From Pontibacterium sp049603715 (lineage in GTDB: Bacteria > Pseudomonadota > Gammaproteobacteria > Pseudomonadales > Balneatricaceae), in the NCBI GenBank assembly GCA_049603715.1, contig JBMYSW010000005.1, positions 113,870 through 177,869 on the forward strand: 64,000 nt of DNA, given 5' to 3'. Shown in pieces: positions 27,291-36,825 of this stretch; positions within the stretch are counted from its first letter, which is position 1; the number at the start of each line of letters is the position of its first letter. Both the position numbers and the translations under genes were made by a program. Below the pieces are notes generated by a model. The model had not been told where the DNA came from, ran no database searches, and saw only the letters and a program-made list of their open reading frames with translations.

Positions 27291-27324
27291 AAAGCCCCCA
27301 AAGGAATACCTTTGGGGGCTTTTT
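27291..27324. terminator. Bidirectional terminator after ybbP
   Basis: AAAGCCCCCAAAGG pairs with CCTTTGGGGGCTTT around AATA, ending with T5. It lies 140 nt short of the stop of the leftward DUF748 gene and could end both. Confidence 0.93.
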
Positions 27325-27406
27325 AGTCGCTTTATTGTTAAGTGAAGTGCCCTATAACACTCGCCGAAATCAACGCTCTTCTGTGCTACGGCTCAGCACC
27401 TAACAA

Positions 27407-30400
27407 TTAAAAACCTAGCTCAACCACACCTGCTGCTTGGGTTGCCGGTTTAACCTCTGGGCTGTAGCAGCTAAAGAGGCGCTCAGCATCAAGCTTGGTT
27501 GCAAGGTAGGCCTTCACTGCATCGGCACGGGTTTTAAGCACGGCTTGGTTACGCGCTTGTAACAAGCGCTGCCCCTCATCCGTTGCCAACAACTCTTCTG
27601 CCACCCCTTCGGCTAATAGCGCTTCGCGGTTAGCATTCACATCATCAGTACCTAAAACTGGGCACATTTTGATAACCAATGTCGGCTTACCCGCCATCAT
27701 TTTACGTACCGTATCCAAGTAGTCGCGATTAGCCGAAGATAACTCGGTCACAGCTCCCTCAAACTCCACCGCCTTTAACCGGATAAACGTACCGTTGTTG
27801 TTCGCGGCCATCGCTGTTTTGGTCAGGGTGACCAATGCGCCATAGGGCTGTAGCGCATTGCTCAAATAGTTAAGCGCGGCTTGTTGTATCGCCTTTTGCG
27901 CAATGAGGTTAACCACCCCTTGGTAGCCCACATCAATATCATCAATCGCGCCGTTTACGGGCACGTTTAAGGTCAGCTTTTTGGCGTCGTCTTGCAGCAG
28001 CACAATAACGGTTTCCAGTGGCATGGTTAGCGTACTGGTTAGCTCACGTGCTTTTGAGGCATTGCGCTGATTAACCTTCGCCTGCCTTAATACCACCGTG
28101 TTTTTGCTGCTAATCACTTCGTTCGCTAACTGCCCTTGGCTATTAAAGTCCAGCTGCCCCTGCTGAATGTAATAGCCCGACGCAGGCTCGATGTAACCAT
28201 TAAAAGTCGGTATATCAAGTGCACTCAAATTAAGCTGCCATTGAGTATCCACCAATGGCGAAAAGAGCGCCGAGTCGGCACTGAGAGTAAGTTTGGCATA
28301 CTGGTTAATCGTGGCATCAAGGTCGATTGGCGTTTTAGCGCTAGCCACCAGCGGCTGTAACTGACCAACGTGCAGCGCGTTAACCGTAAGGTCTACCTCT
28401 ACGGGCGCAGTCAGGCTTGGATCTTGGTCACGCCAGCGCAGTTTAGCGTCATTCAGTGTTACCCCATCAAGCACAAGAGAGACCAGCGCTGGCACATCAG
28501 CACCCGGCTCATCAGGCGTTACAGCTTCTGCTGTTTCAGCAACTGTGCCCTCACCTGCGGCAGCCTCAGGAGCGGCGGTCTTTACGGCTTCGTCGTTAGC
28601 TGCAGTGAGCTGATCAAGAGGCCACAAGCGGCCCTGCTCGTCGCGACGCAGCACCACATCAAGGCCGTTAAATACCCAAGCTTTGGCAGCAACCTGAGCC
28701 GACTGTAAGTCAAACGACAAAGGCGAATGCCATTGAATTAACGGCAGCTCCGTGGCATCAAGGCCATCAAACAGCACAGAGTTAAGGCTTAAAAAGGCTT
28801 CACTCTCGGGCTGTTCAAACCCTTGCGCGGTCATCGATAAATCGCTTAGCTGAAACCCTTGTACCTTTAACTGACCGAACTCAGGCGCCTCGCTTTGTTC
28901 GCTGTTTGTTGTAGCGCGCCAATCAACGGCCGCAAGGGCGGTGTTTGCCAAGGTTAAGTGTGTCTGGCTGTTATTTTCCACCGGCGCAGTTAAGGTCAAA
29001 GGCCCTAAGTTAAAGTCCTTAAGTGACGCTGCACGTAACCCCGCATCTTGCGCTTGAGCCGACAAGGATAATGACAAAGAGTCCAACAGTGCCGACACTG
29101 TCTGGCCATCTGTGTTAGCTTCGCCTTGTAAGCGAGTAAGTGCTAACTTTGCTTGGGCATCAAAGCTATCGGCCACCGCAGCTAAATTCTCGCTCGTTAA
29201 GGTATAAGGTAAAACCAGCGAGTCCAGCGCCAACTGCTGCTCTGGCTGAGTCAACGCGAGCGACTCAGCATCTAACTGACCTGCCACACTCAGCTCGGTA
29301 GGCTTCACCGCGGCAGTACCTGTTAGCGACAGTTCATCCAATAAAGCCTTCGCAGGGTCTGTGGCCAAAGCTACCCCCGACAAACCCAGCTGCCATTGTG
29401 CATCGAGCAACATTTGCTCAAGCTCGCCTAACAGCGCTTGCCCGCTGAGTTGATGAGAGAGTTTAGCACTCGCCAAGGCGACACTTTGCTCCCCCTCAGA
29501 CAGGCTTTGCTGTGCTGTAAGCCCTGATAGGTTTAACTCGCCGTTAAGGCTAGCCGCTTGCTGATCAGCCTCGGCAAAGTGGGCTTGAGCGTCCCATGTT
29601 AGGCTACCTAGCTCAGCTTGCTGCGGCCCTTGTTTGGCCAACAAATCGGTAAGCGCTAACCCAAGGTCGCCTGACAGCGCTAGGGGTTGTCCGCCCATAA
29701 ACTGCGTAGCTGTCACATCATGGGTAAGGCTAAACCCCGCCAAGCTTAACTGCTGCTCTGCTTGCGATGCAGCCAAGCCCTGAGCGCTGATTTCGCCTTT
29801 AAATTGACCTTGCGTGCTTAGCTGGGGAGCCAGTTGTGCTTGCCCTTTTAAAGCCAAATTAGCTAACGAGATACCAGCCTCAGGAAACGCAGCAAAAGCT
29901 GCGAGGGTTTTGGCGTCAAACGCCTGCGCTTTAAAATCATAAACTGAATTAATATTCGGCAGGGGTGCATTCTCAGTCAGAGCCAGCTGCACATCATGGT
30001 GCCCCGCAAAGCGAAGCTCACCTAACGAGGCTTCAATGCCTTGTGCCGCATCGGCCACACTAAAGCCAATCACACTCAGTTCGCCGTCAGCCGTTTGGTC
30101 TAAGGCTTTGTTCAGCGTAGCGTTAGAATCGGTTTTGCCCTTCCAACCAATGTGCTGCCACGCTAATGCTTGCCCTTCAATATTCAGCGCCGCACGTTTC
30201 CATGCCAAGTTACCTTGGGTTTGCGCGTCTATCTTTTGTTTAGCCCCGTCATACACCACAGCAATGGCGAGGTCGGATACTAATTCGCCTTTTAGAGGGA
30301 ACGGCAGTTGCGCCGCAATAGGCGAAAAGCGACTGAGCTTGGTTAACGAAAGTTTATCAAGGGTGAGCTGGCTGTTAATTTCGATGGGCGCACTTTGCGC

Positions 30401-31024
30401 CAAAAAAGCACCTTCGGTGGTAACAGCAATAGGGGCATCATTAATAGCACCCGCCAGCTCCACACGGGTGGCCGTTTCTGGCGACCACTGGAAAAAGTCG
30501 GCCAGTACCACTCGATCGAGTCGCCACGTTAGCGGGCTACCTTGTAACAACACTTGGCCACCGAGTTGGTCAAACACCACCGACTGAACGCCCACCTGCC
30601 AAGTGCTTGGCTGGGCTTCTGGCTCGGTTTCTGGTTCAGGCTCTGCAGCTTCGCCGCCTTGTGGCACAGGCACCAGCAACGGCCCCACATACAAAGCTTG
30701 CGCCGTTTGCGTCACGTTTAGCTCAACACCCGATATCGTTAGCTGCTCAACCAAAAGCTGCTGATCTAACAAGGTCGAAAGGTCAATATCTAACAACAGG
30801 TGGTCAAGGCGAAGTTCTGGCTGCTCTGGGTGTGTCGCGGTCAGCCCTACTAGCTCGACACGGCCGTCAAACCAGTGGACTTTTACGGCTTTGAGGTGAG
30901 CCTCCTTTGCACCCAGTTGTAACATGGCGTAAACCGCCACATCTCGTACCACCATCGGCAGGGTAAATAAAACAAAGGCAACCACTGCCACAAAAAAGCC
31001 AATTCGCTTTAACCATGTCTGCAC
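27407..31024 (-). CDS. DUF748/AsmA-like envelope protein, 1205 residues
   Basis: Large protein with one N-terminal helix (about residues 8-28, FFVAVVAFVLFTLP) anchoring it to the inner membrane, then a long periplasmic region. After the helix comes VHWFDGRVELVGLTATH and DHLLLDIDLSTLLDQQLLVEQ, typical of DUF748/AsmA proteins, which resemble lipid-transfer scaffolds. The middle is Ala/Leu/Gln-rich with repeated beta-strand patterns. A C-terminal region carries NVPVNGAIDDIDVGYQG, the conserved DUF748 end. It starts with GTG at 31024, preceded by GAGGAAG with a 5-nt spacer. It is alone in its operon. Function in outer-membrane lipid or envelope stability is inferred from the superfamily. Confidence 0.78.
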   Translation of the reverse strand: MQTWLKRIGFFVAVVAFVLFTLPMVVRDVAVYAMLQLGAKEAHLKAVKVHWFDGRVELVGLTATHPEQPELRLDHLLLDIDLSTLLDQQLLVEQLTISGVELNVTQTAQALYVGPLLVPVPQGGEAAEPEPETEPEAQPSTWQVGVQSVVFDQLGGQVLLQGSPLTWRLDRVVLADFFQWSPETATRVELAGAINDAPIAVTTEGAFLAQSAPIEINSQLTLDKLSLTKLSRFSPIAAQLPFPLKGELVSDLAIAVVYDGAKQKIDAQTQGNLAWKRAALNIEGQALAWQHIGWKGKTDSNATLNKALDQTADGELSVIGFSVADAAQGIEASLGELRFAGHHDVQLALTENAPLPNINSVYDFKAQAFDAKTLAAFAAFPEAGISLANLALKGQAQLAPQLSTQGQFKGEISAQGLAASQAEQQLSLAGFSLTHDVTATQFMGGQPLALSGDLGLALTDLLAKQGPQQAELGSLTWDAQAHFAEADQQAASLNGELNLSGLTAQQSLSEGEQSVALASAKLSHQLSGQALLGELEQMLLDAQWQLGLSGVALATDPAKALLDELSLTGTAAVKPTELSVAGQLDAESLALTQPEQQLALDSLVLPYTLTSENLAAVADSFDAQAKLALTRLQGEANTDGQTVSALLDSLSLSLSAQAQDAGLRAASLKDFNLGPLTLTAPVENNSQTHLTLANTALAAVDWRATTNSEQSEAPEFGQLKVQGFQLSDLSMTAQGFEQPESEAFLSLNSVLFDGLDATELPLIQWHSPLSFDLQSAQVAAKAWVFNGLDVVLRRDEQGRLWPLDQLTAANDEAVKTAAPEAAAGEGTVAETAEAVTPDEPGADVPALVSLVLDGVTLNDAKLRWRDQDPSLTAPVEVDLTVNALHVGQLQPLVASAKTPIDLDATINQYAKLTLSADSALFSPLVDTQWQLNLSALDIPTFNGYIEPASGYYIQQGQLDFNSQGQLANEVISSKNTVVLRQAKVNQRNASKARELTSTLTMPLETVIVLLQDDAKKLTLNVPVNGAIDDIDVGYQGVVNLIAQKAIQQAALNYLSNALQPYGALVTLTKTAMAANNNGTFIRLKAVEFEGAVTELSSANRDYLDTVRKMMAGKPTLVIKMCPVLGTDDVNANREALLAEGVAEELLATDEGQRLLQARNQAVLKTRADAVKAYLATKLDAERLFSCYSPEVKPATQAAGVVELGF

Positions 31025-31195
31025 AAATACTTCCTCAACGCCCTATGAGCGGATAATAAGAAACGCAAAAACACCTCGTCAGCTTAGCGACTCACCCTAC
31101 GACACTCAACTAAAGACAGGGCCGTATACGACTCAAGCACTAGCCTTGTGTATGTAAAGTAACCAAAGTGACTGCTACACTTTATTGCTAGATGC

Positions 31196-31209
31196 TTGAT
31201 TTAGATCAA
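31196..31209 (+). promoter_or_regulatory. Perfect FNR/ANR box
   Basis: TTGAT-TTAG-ATCAA matches the FNR/Anr consensus TTGAT-N4-ATCAA exactly. It lies about 55 nt upstream of the 40-residue membrane protein and suggests oxygen-responsive control. The nearest -10-like sequence (TATCTT, about 31241) would place the box near -50, not the classic -41.5, so the exact promoter is uncertain. No other FNR-like site was seen in the window. Confidence 0.72.
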
Positions 31210-31263
31210 GCGGTGTTGGGCTTTTGTCGGCCCGCGTCTTTATCTTATTTCAGAGTAAACATC

Positions 31264-31386
31264 ATGGCACAACACGACGAAAATTTCCGTGACGAGTCCG
31301 GCTTCGGCTGGCTCCTAATCAACCTCGTGGCCCTCGCATGGATCACCATGCCGGTCTCTATCGCGCTGAGCAATATTCAGTGGTAA
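31264..31386 (+). CDS. 40-residue single-helix membrane protein under an FNR box
   Basis: A micro-protein MAQHDENFRDESGFGW... with a charged N-terminus (about 15 residues), one hydrophobic helix (about residues 16-36) and a short C-terminus ending in IQW. The upstream in-frame Met at 31192 would begin before the FNR box and is rejected. A perfect FNR/ANR box precedes it and a terminator follows it, which supports a real, single-gene unit. I know no named family for it; small oxidase subunits such as CydX or CcoQ are similar in size and topology, but no shared motif is visible. Confidence 0.6.
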   Translation: MAQHDENFRDESGFGWLLINLVALAWITMPVSIALSNIQW

Positions 31387-31413
31387 AGCCCGTTTAAGCT
31401 AAACGCTGGCCAC

Positions 31414-31453
31414 AAAAAAAGCCTCGCTACCTATCACGGTAACGAGGCTTTTT
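31414..31453. terminator. Bidirectional terminator between the micro-protein and rpiA
   Basis: A7, GCCTCG-TACC stem pairing with GGTA-CGAGGC, then T5. The two genes converge on it. Confidence 0.92.
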
Positions 31454-31480
31454 AATGCCCGTAAAAAGGCTGTTGAAGCG

Positions 31481-32152
31481 TTAGTGAGTGATGGTTTCCA
31501 CACCCGTTGGCGTACCCATCAACACAACATCTGCACCGCGCAGTGCAAACAAACCGTTGGTCACCACACCTGGGATATTGTTGAGGTAAACCTCAAGTTC
31601 TTTTGGCTCCATAATCTCAAGATCATGTACATCGATAATCACGTTACCGTTATCCGTGATGCAGCCTTCACGCCATACAGGCTGTGCGTCTAGGCCTGCA
31701 ATTTTACGAGCCACCGCAGAACGCGCCATTGGGATCACTTCTACAGGTAGTGGGAATTTACCTAGGTAAGGCACCTTCTTCGTTTCATCAACGATACAAA
31801 CAAAGGTCTTGGCCGACTGAGCAACGATCTTTTCACGAGTTAGCGCCGCGCCACCGCCTTTGGTCATGTTTAGGCGACCGTCAAACTCGTCTGCGCCATC
31901 AATGTAGTATTCCATGGTGCCGACTTCGTTTAGGTCAAAGACCTCAATGCCGTGACCTTTTAGGCGCTCAGCACTGGCGTCAGAGCTTGCTACTGTGCCT
32001 GCAAACAGATGCTTAACTTTTGCCAACTCATCAATAAAAAAGTTTGCAGTTGAGCCTGTGCCTACACCCACAATGCTATCGCTCGATAGGCCCGGCTTAA
32101 TGTATTCCACCGCAGCCAGCGCCACTGCTTTTTTCATTTCATCTTGTGTCAT
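31481..32152 (-). CDS. rpiA: Ribose-5-phosphate isomerase A
   Basis: Interconverts ribose 5-phosphate and ribulose 5-phosphate in the pentose phosphate pathway. The 223-residue protein has VGVGTGSTANFFIDEL near residue 24, TVASSDASAERLKGHG, YIDGADEFD (catalytic Asp region), KGGGAALTREKIV and NPxx-like VNGLFALRGADVVL. Length and all RpiA blocks are present. It is divergent from ilvA; the pair is common in gammaproteobacteria. Confidence 0.97.
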   Translation of the reverse strand: MTQDEMKKAVALAAVEYIKPGLSSDSIVGVGTGSTANFFIDELAKVKHLFAGTVASSDASAERLKGHGIEVFDLNEVGTMEYYIDGADEFDGRLNMTKGGGAALTREKIVAQSAKTFVCIVDETKKVPYLGKFPLPVEVIPMARSAVARKIAGLDAQPVWREGCITDNGNVIIDVHDLEIMEPKELEVYLNNIPGVVTNGLFALRGADVVLMGTPTGVETITH

Positions 32153-32422
32153 TTTGATCTACCTGTTGGCAAAAAGTTTCACTCGCACACAGTGCGTTAC
32201 CGGCTGCAATTATAGCGACTCATGCCGGTAAAAAGGCAAAAAATCTGCGAATTATCGTCTTTTTATCCAGCCGCTGGGCCTTTTCCCTTGTGGCCAACCA
32301 CAACAGACATTAACATTTCGTCTTTGTGGTTATTCGGTGTTCAGTACAAACAAACCGCTCGACACCTGCCACGTACAACAAGCAATATCCGTTCATTCAT
32401 TTCGAGTAAAAGACCCCTTCCT

Positions 32423-34006
32423 ATGAGCAAGCAAAGCGAGCACGCAGCACACGCTGCGCCAACGGCACCATCGTTATCTTACGCCCAACAGACTGAGGAC
32501 TACATTAAACGTATCCTTACCTCGCGCGTGTACGATATTGCCATTGAAACGCCGCTTGACGAAGCCGTGAGTCTATCGAAACGCATGGACAACCGCGTTC
32601 TTTTAAAGCGCGAAGACCTACAGCCTGTGTTCTCGTTTAAACTGCGCGGTGCCTACAACAAAATGGCGCAACTCAGCGAAGAAGAAAAACAACGCGGCGT
32701 TGTTGCGGCATCGGCAGGTAACCACGCCCAAGGGCTGGCTATGGCAGCCAAGCAAATGGGGGTTAAAGCCACCATCGTAATGCCAACCACCACACCTGAT
32801 ATTAAGGTAAACAACGTTAAAGCCCGTGGTGGCCAAGTGATTTTGCACGGCAACGCGTACGACGAAGCCTACCAGTTCTCTCGCAACTTAGTTGAGGAGC
32901 AAGGCTACGTTTATGTTCACCCTTACGACGACCCAGATGTCATCGCTGGCCAAGGCACCATCGCAATGGAAATCTTGCGCCAAGAGACCGGTAAAATCGA
33001 CGCGATTTTTGTACCTGTCGGTGGTGGTGGCTTAATTGCTGGTGTGGCGGTTTACGCTAAATGGCTGCGCCCAGACATCAAAATCATTGGTGTTGAATCT
33101 GACGAATCTGCCTGCCTTGCGGCCGCACTAAGAGACGGTGAGCGCACAGTGTTACCACACGTTGGCATTTTTGCCGACGGTGTTGCCGTGGCTCAAATTG
33201 GCGAAAACACCTTTGAGCTCGCTAAAACTCGCGTAGACGAAGTTATCACCGTATCTACCGACGAAATCTGTGCTGCCATTAAAGACATCTTTGACGATAC
33301 CCGCTCTATCTGTGAGCCGTCTGGCGCACTCGCCGTAGCAGGCGTAAAGAAATACGTCGCACGCGAAGGCTGCAAGGGCCAAACACTGGTGGCTATCGAC
33401 TCGGGTGCCAACGTGAACTTTGACCGTTTGCGCCATGTATCGGAGCGTGCCGAGCTCGGTGAAAACCGCGAAGCCATCATTGCCGCTAAAATTCCAGAGC
33501 AACCAGGCAGCTTCAAAGCCTTCTGCTCAGCGTTAGGCCGTCGTAACATCACCGAATTTAACTACCGCTACAGCGATAGCCAAGACGCGACTGTATTTGC
33601 AGGTATTCAAATTCCACCGGTGGGCGGAGCCCGTGAAGCGCTTATTGCCGAGCTCGAAAGCAAAGGCTACGAAGCCCTAGACCTATCGAGTAACGAAATT
33701 GCCAAGCTGCACGTGCGCTACATGGTCGGCGGCCATGCGCCACAAAGTGTCGACAACGAAGTTGTGTACCGCTTTGAGTTCCCAGAACGACCGGGCGCAC
33801 TGATGAACTTCCTGTCAAAACTGGGCGATCGCTGGAACATTTCTATGTTCCACTACCGCAACCACGGTGCCGACTACGGCCGAGTATTGGTAGGCATGCA
33901 GGTACCACCTGAAGAGCAGCACTTAATCGAGAGTTTCTTAACCGATATCGGTTACGAGTTCCGCAACGAGAGCAATAACCCAGCTTACCAAATGTTTTTG
34001 GGTTAA
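32423..34006 (+). CDS. ilvA: Threonine ammonia-lyase, biosynthetic
   Basis: PLP enzyme that deaminates threonine to 2-oxobutyrate, first step to isoleucine. The 527-residue protein (from MSKQSEH) has the PLP lysine in SFKLRGAYNKM, the Gly-rich phosphate loop VGGGGLIAG, and two C-terminal ACT-like domains (from about residue 340) for isoleucine feedback, so it is the biosynthetic enzyme. The frame opens at 32222, but the first 67 codons are non-conserved and overlap the rpiA promoter region, so I use the ATG at 32423. The ribosome site is weak. Confidence 0.95.
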   Translation: MSKQSEHAAHAAPTAPSLSYAQQTEDYIKRILTSRVYDIAIETPLDEAVSLSKRMDNRVLLKREDLQPVFSFKLRGAYNKMAQLSEEEKQRGVVAASAGNHAQGLAMAAKQMGVKATIVMPTTTPDIKVNNVKARGGQVILHGNAYDEAYQFSRNLVEEQGYVYVHPYDDPDVIAGQGTIAMEILRQETGKIDAIFVPVGGGGLIAGVAVYAKWLRPDIKIIGVESDESACLAAALRDGERTVLPHVGIFADGVAVAQIGENTFELAKTRVDEVITVSTDEICAAIKDIFDDTRSICEPSGALAVAGVKKYVAREGCKGQTLVAIDSGANVNFDRLRHVSERAELGENREAIIAAKIPEQPGSFKAFCSALGRRNITEFNYRYSDSQDATVFAGIQIPPVGGAREALIAELESKGYEALDLSSNEIAKLHVRYMVGGHAPQSVDNEVVYRFEFPERPGALMNFLSKLGDRWNISMFHYRNHGADYGRVLVGMQVPPEEQHLIESFLTDIGYEFRNESNNPAYQMFLG

Positions 34007-34040
34007 CTGGCTTAACCAGCTTTCGACATAAACTTATCCC

Positions 34041-34080
34041 AAAAAAATGCGCAGCACCGAATGATCGGGCTGCGCTTTTT
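34041..34080. terminator. Bidirectional terminator after ilvA
   Basis: A-run, then GCGCAGC and CCGA pairing with TCGG and GCTGCGC (one unpaired A), then T5. The leftward gene at 34129 converges on it. Confidence 0.9.
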
Positions 34081-34128
34081 AATGCGTGTAAGGGGCGCCA
34101 ACAATAGAGACTAGGCAGAGAGACTAGA

Positions 34129-34635
34129 CTAAGCAGGCTCTGGCATTTCTGGTGAATAGTCAAAGCGCTCGGCCCAAAAGGCCTGTACACAAAAGCCGAT
34201 AATGGCAGCCAAGCCCCAACTTAACCCCACAACAACACCTGCATCCACAATGCCGCGCCACGGCTGCGCCACCATCGATAAGCTAAAGATCATTAAGATA
34301 ATAAAGGCCGATAGAATAAAGGTCGCGATTTGTCGGCGACGCTGAATATCAAAAAAGCCCATACAAAAAAGCGGCGCAAACACAGCACGCTTGAGGGTCA
34401 CGTTTTCGTACAAAAACTTAAGGCGAGCGGCCACACGTGGTGCATAAGCCTTTTGAAAGCCTTTATAGCCCTCAGAATACGCCATAAACACCACCACAAA
34501 AACCAACAGCGCCCATTGAAAGCTTGTTAGCGGCGTATCGATCAGCACCCATGCTTTGGTGCCCAAGCGATAAATCGCGCCACCAAACACAGCCAAGATG
34601 CCAACAATAGCCCACAAAACAGCGATAGCTCTCAC
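34129..34635 (-). CDS. Conserved-looking inner membrane protein of unknown function
   Basis: I do not recognise a named family. The protein has about 168 residues with four hydrophobic segments (near residues 5-25, 40-60, 105-125 and 130-150) and a central basic loop (ARLKFLYENVTLKRA). The frame opens at an ATG at 34668, but that ATG lies inside TATAAT, a likely -10. A GTG at 34635 has AGGTGG 6 nt ahead, so I prefer it. It converges on ilvA and is downstream of the dctM terminator region. Confidence 0.6.
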   Translation of the reverse strand: MRAIAVLWAIVGILAVFGGAIYRLGTKAWVLIDTPLTSFQWALLVFVVVFMAYSEGYKGFQKAYAPRVAARLKFLYENVTLKRAVFAPLFCMGFFDIQRRRQIATFILSAFIILMIFSLSMVAQPWRGIVDAGVVVGLSWGLAAIIGFCVQAFWAERFDYSPEMPEPA

Positions 34636-34763
34636 GAATAACCACCTACCCAAAAAAAGATTCAACATTATACGTCAGAGATATACGTGATTCGAGCACA
34701 CTTAAGACCCATAGCGATGCGCACTTTGTCTCTACTTGGTGACTAAAACCACAAACGACAGGC

Positions 34764-34791
34764 AAAAAAATGCCGAGCGTGGAGGCTCGGC
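34764..34791 (-). terminator. Terminator after dctM
   Basis: On the minus strand GCCGAGC pairs with GCTCGGC around 6 nt, followed by a T-run. A second GTTGCCC/GGGCAAC hairpin (34831-34855) sits closer to the dctM stop. Together they end the dctPQM transcript. Confidence 0.88.
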
Positions 34792-34870
34792 GAAGAGTAG
34801 TACTAACCAAAAGGATAGAAGAAAAAGGTGGTTGCCCCAAAAAGGCTAGGGCAACGCACGCTGGAAAGGC

Positions 34871-36271
34871 TTATTTGTAACCTTGTAGCTCATCAATGTA
34901 CTCAGGCAAGAACAAAGAGATCTCAGGTACATAGGTGATCAGAATCAAGAAGCCTAATAGGAGTGACAACCAAGGCAGACATGCCTTAATAACCCAAACC
35001 ATGTTCTGGCCGGTAATACCCGCCGTTACGAAGAGGTTCAAGCCCACTGGTGGTGTCAACATACCAATCTCCATGTTCACCACCATGATGATACCTAGGT
35101 GGATTGGATCGATACCTAACTGAGTTGCAATTGGGAACAAGATAGGCGCCATGATCAACAAGATCGCTGAAGGCTCCATGAAGTTACCGGCAATTAACAA
35201 CAAGATGTTAACAACAATCAAGAAGCCCCAAGCTGGAAGACCCCAGTTGATGATGGTTTCTGCGATTGTGTGAGGAATACGCTCGGTCGTCAGTACGTGT
35301 GCGAACAACATTGCGTTAGCAATGATGAACAACAGCATGATAGATACTTTAGCCGCGTCGATAATAACTTTGCGTACTTCTGGGTGGCTAACAGAGCGTG
35401 GGAACGCAAGTAGCATTAGGCCAAGGTTACGACCTGTTGCACTACCTACAGACTCACCTTCGTTACGCCATGCCACACCTTTCATAGGGCCGATATCACG
35501 GTAACCCAATACAGCAATCAAGAATGCGTAAACCGCCGCAACCGAAGCTGCTTCTGTTGGAGAGGCGATACCACCGTAGATAGAACCCAATACGATGATG
35601 ATGAGCATCAAGCCGCCAAGAGCGATCAAACCAGACTTAGCAATTTGACGGAAACCTGGGAACGGCTGTGAAGGCAAGCCTTTGATACGTGCCGCGATGT
35701 AGATCGCGATCATCAAAATACCACCCATCATCAAGCCAGGAATAAAGCCAGCCATGAACATACGTGATGCAGATACTTCAGTCGCCGCAGCGTATACCAA
35801 CATAACGATAGAAGGTGGAATCAAGATACCCAAAGTACCCGCGTTAGCGATAACGCCTGCAGCGAATGATTGAGGGTAGCCCGCGCGGACCATACCCGCG
35901 ATTACGATCGTACCAATCGCCGCTACAGTTGCAGGAGATGAACCTGATACCGCTGCGAATAGCATACACGCCATTACAGACGCCATAGCCAAACCACCGC
36001 GAATGTGGCCTACACAGTCAATTGCAAAGTTGATCAAACGCTTTGCAACACCACCGGTCGATAGGAACGCCGATGAAATAATAAAGAACGGAATCGCTAA
36101 AAGCGTGTAGTGTTCTGAGGTTGCTTCAAACAACTTAAGTGCCACAGAAGGCAAAGAGTCGTTTGAGAACAACAAAATGGTTGTCACTGACGAAAAGCCC
36201 AGTGCAATTGCGATCGGCATACCCATAAAGATGCAGCCGAACAACATTAAAAAGAGAACCGCGATGGTCAT
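34871..36271 (-). CDS. dctM: TRAP transporter large permease DctM
   Basis: The 12-helix large subunit that carries the cation-coupled translocation path of a C4-dicarboxylate TRAP transporter. The 466-residue protein starts MTIAVLFLMLFGCIFMGMPIAIALGFS and has GVVIGLIIPPS-like GTLGILIPPSIVMLVYA and LTPPVGLNLFV. A polar insertion near residues 253-295 makes it about 40 longer than E. coli-type DctM; such insertions occur in the family. Its ATG overlaps the dctQ stop (TAATG). Signature loops are intact, so it should be functional. Confidence 0.95.
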   Translation of the reverse strand: MTIAVLFLMLFGCIFMGMPIAIALGFSSVTTILLFSNDSLPSVALKLFEATSEHYTLLAIPFFIISSAFLSTGGVAKRLINFAIDCVGHIRGGLAMASVMACMLFAAVSGSSPATVAAIGTIVIAGMVRAGYPQSFAAGVIANAGTLGILIPPSIVMLVYAAATEVSASRMFMAGFIPGLMMGGILMIAIYIAARIKGLPSQPFPGFRQIAKSGLIALGGLMLIIIVLGSIYGGIASPTEAASVAAVYAFLIAVLGYRDIGPMKGVAWRNEGESVGSATGRNLGLMLLAFPRSVSHPEVRKVIIDAAKVSIMLLFIIANAMLFAHVLTTERIPHTIAETIINWGLPAWGFLIVVNILLLIAGNFMEPSAILLIMAPILFPIATQLGIDPIHLGIIMVVNMEIGMLTPPVGLNLFVTAGITGQNMVWVIKACLPWLSLLLGFLILITYVPEISLFLPEYIDELQGYK

Positions 36272-36825
36272 TATTTGCTCTCCTTCACGTCAGATTCTTC
36301 AATACCTTCAGCTAGCTCCATTGACTCTTTACCTTCGTCAGCCAAGTGGAAGCCAGATTCTTGGCCAGTCAATACTTTCCAGCCCAATTCAACAAAGCGG
36401 ACAGCCAACAGGGCAAAACCAATTACCAAAATGGTCATTGGAATCCACTTAGGCACTGGTAAGTCTTCAAGTTCAATACCGATCATCTTCATTTTGGCGA
36501 GGTAGATCCAAGAGCCGTACAAGAAGAAGCCACAGTAGATAAGGCACAATACCAACGCGAACAAAGTGAAGGCGCGGAATGCCTTAGCAGGCAATAAACG
36601 AACAAATACATCTACACCAATGTGTGCACCTACTTTGATGCCGTAAGAAGCACCAAATAGCACGAACCACGCAGCCAAAAGAAGTGTTACTTCTTGAGCC
36701 CAGTGGATACCGCTGTTAAAGCCGAAGCGCATAATCACTTCGATAAATACAAGGAGTGTCATAGACACTAGAAGCAGGGAAATAAACCCTTCTTCAAAAC
36801 TATTAATCAGTTTTTTAATCATCAC
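36271..36825 (-). CDS. dctQ: TRAP transporter small permease DctQ
   Basis: Four-helix small membrane subunit of the TRAP transporter. It has the DctQ blocks WAQEVTLLLAAWFVLFGASYG (first 20 residues suffice) and VGAHIGVDVFVRLLP, with helices near 15-36, 50-70, 90-110 and 130-150, and a long acidic C-terminus. It is 184 residues. It lies 186 nt after dctP, separated by a hairpin, and overlaps dctM by one base. Confidence 0.95.
   Translation of the reverse strand: MMIKKLINSFEEGFISLLLVSMTLLVFIEVIMRFGFNSGIHWAQEVTLLLAAWFVLFGASYGIKVGAHIGVDVFVRLLPAKAFRAFTLFALVLCLIYCGFFLYGSWIYLAKMKMIGIELEDLPVPKWIPMTILVIGFALLAVRFVELGWKVLTGQESGFHLADEGKESMELAEGIEESDVKESK

Noticed and set aside
30036..30587. Plus-strand frame of 183 codons inside the DUF748 gene
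   Set aside because: It lies opposite a coding region of clear composition and contains no recognisable domain.
31192..31263. Longer start for the micro-protein beginning at 31192
   Set aside because: It would place translation across the FNR box; the ATG at 31264 gives a clean 40-residue protein.
32222..32422. N-terminal extension of ilvA to an upstream ATG
   Set aside because: These 67 residues are non-conserved and include the rpiA/ilvA promoter region; the ATG at 32423 matches the family start.
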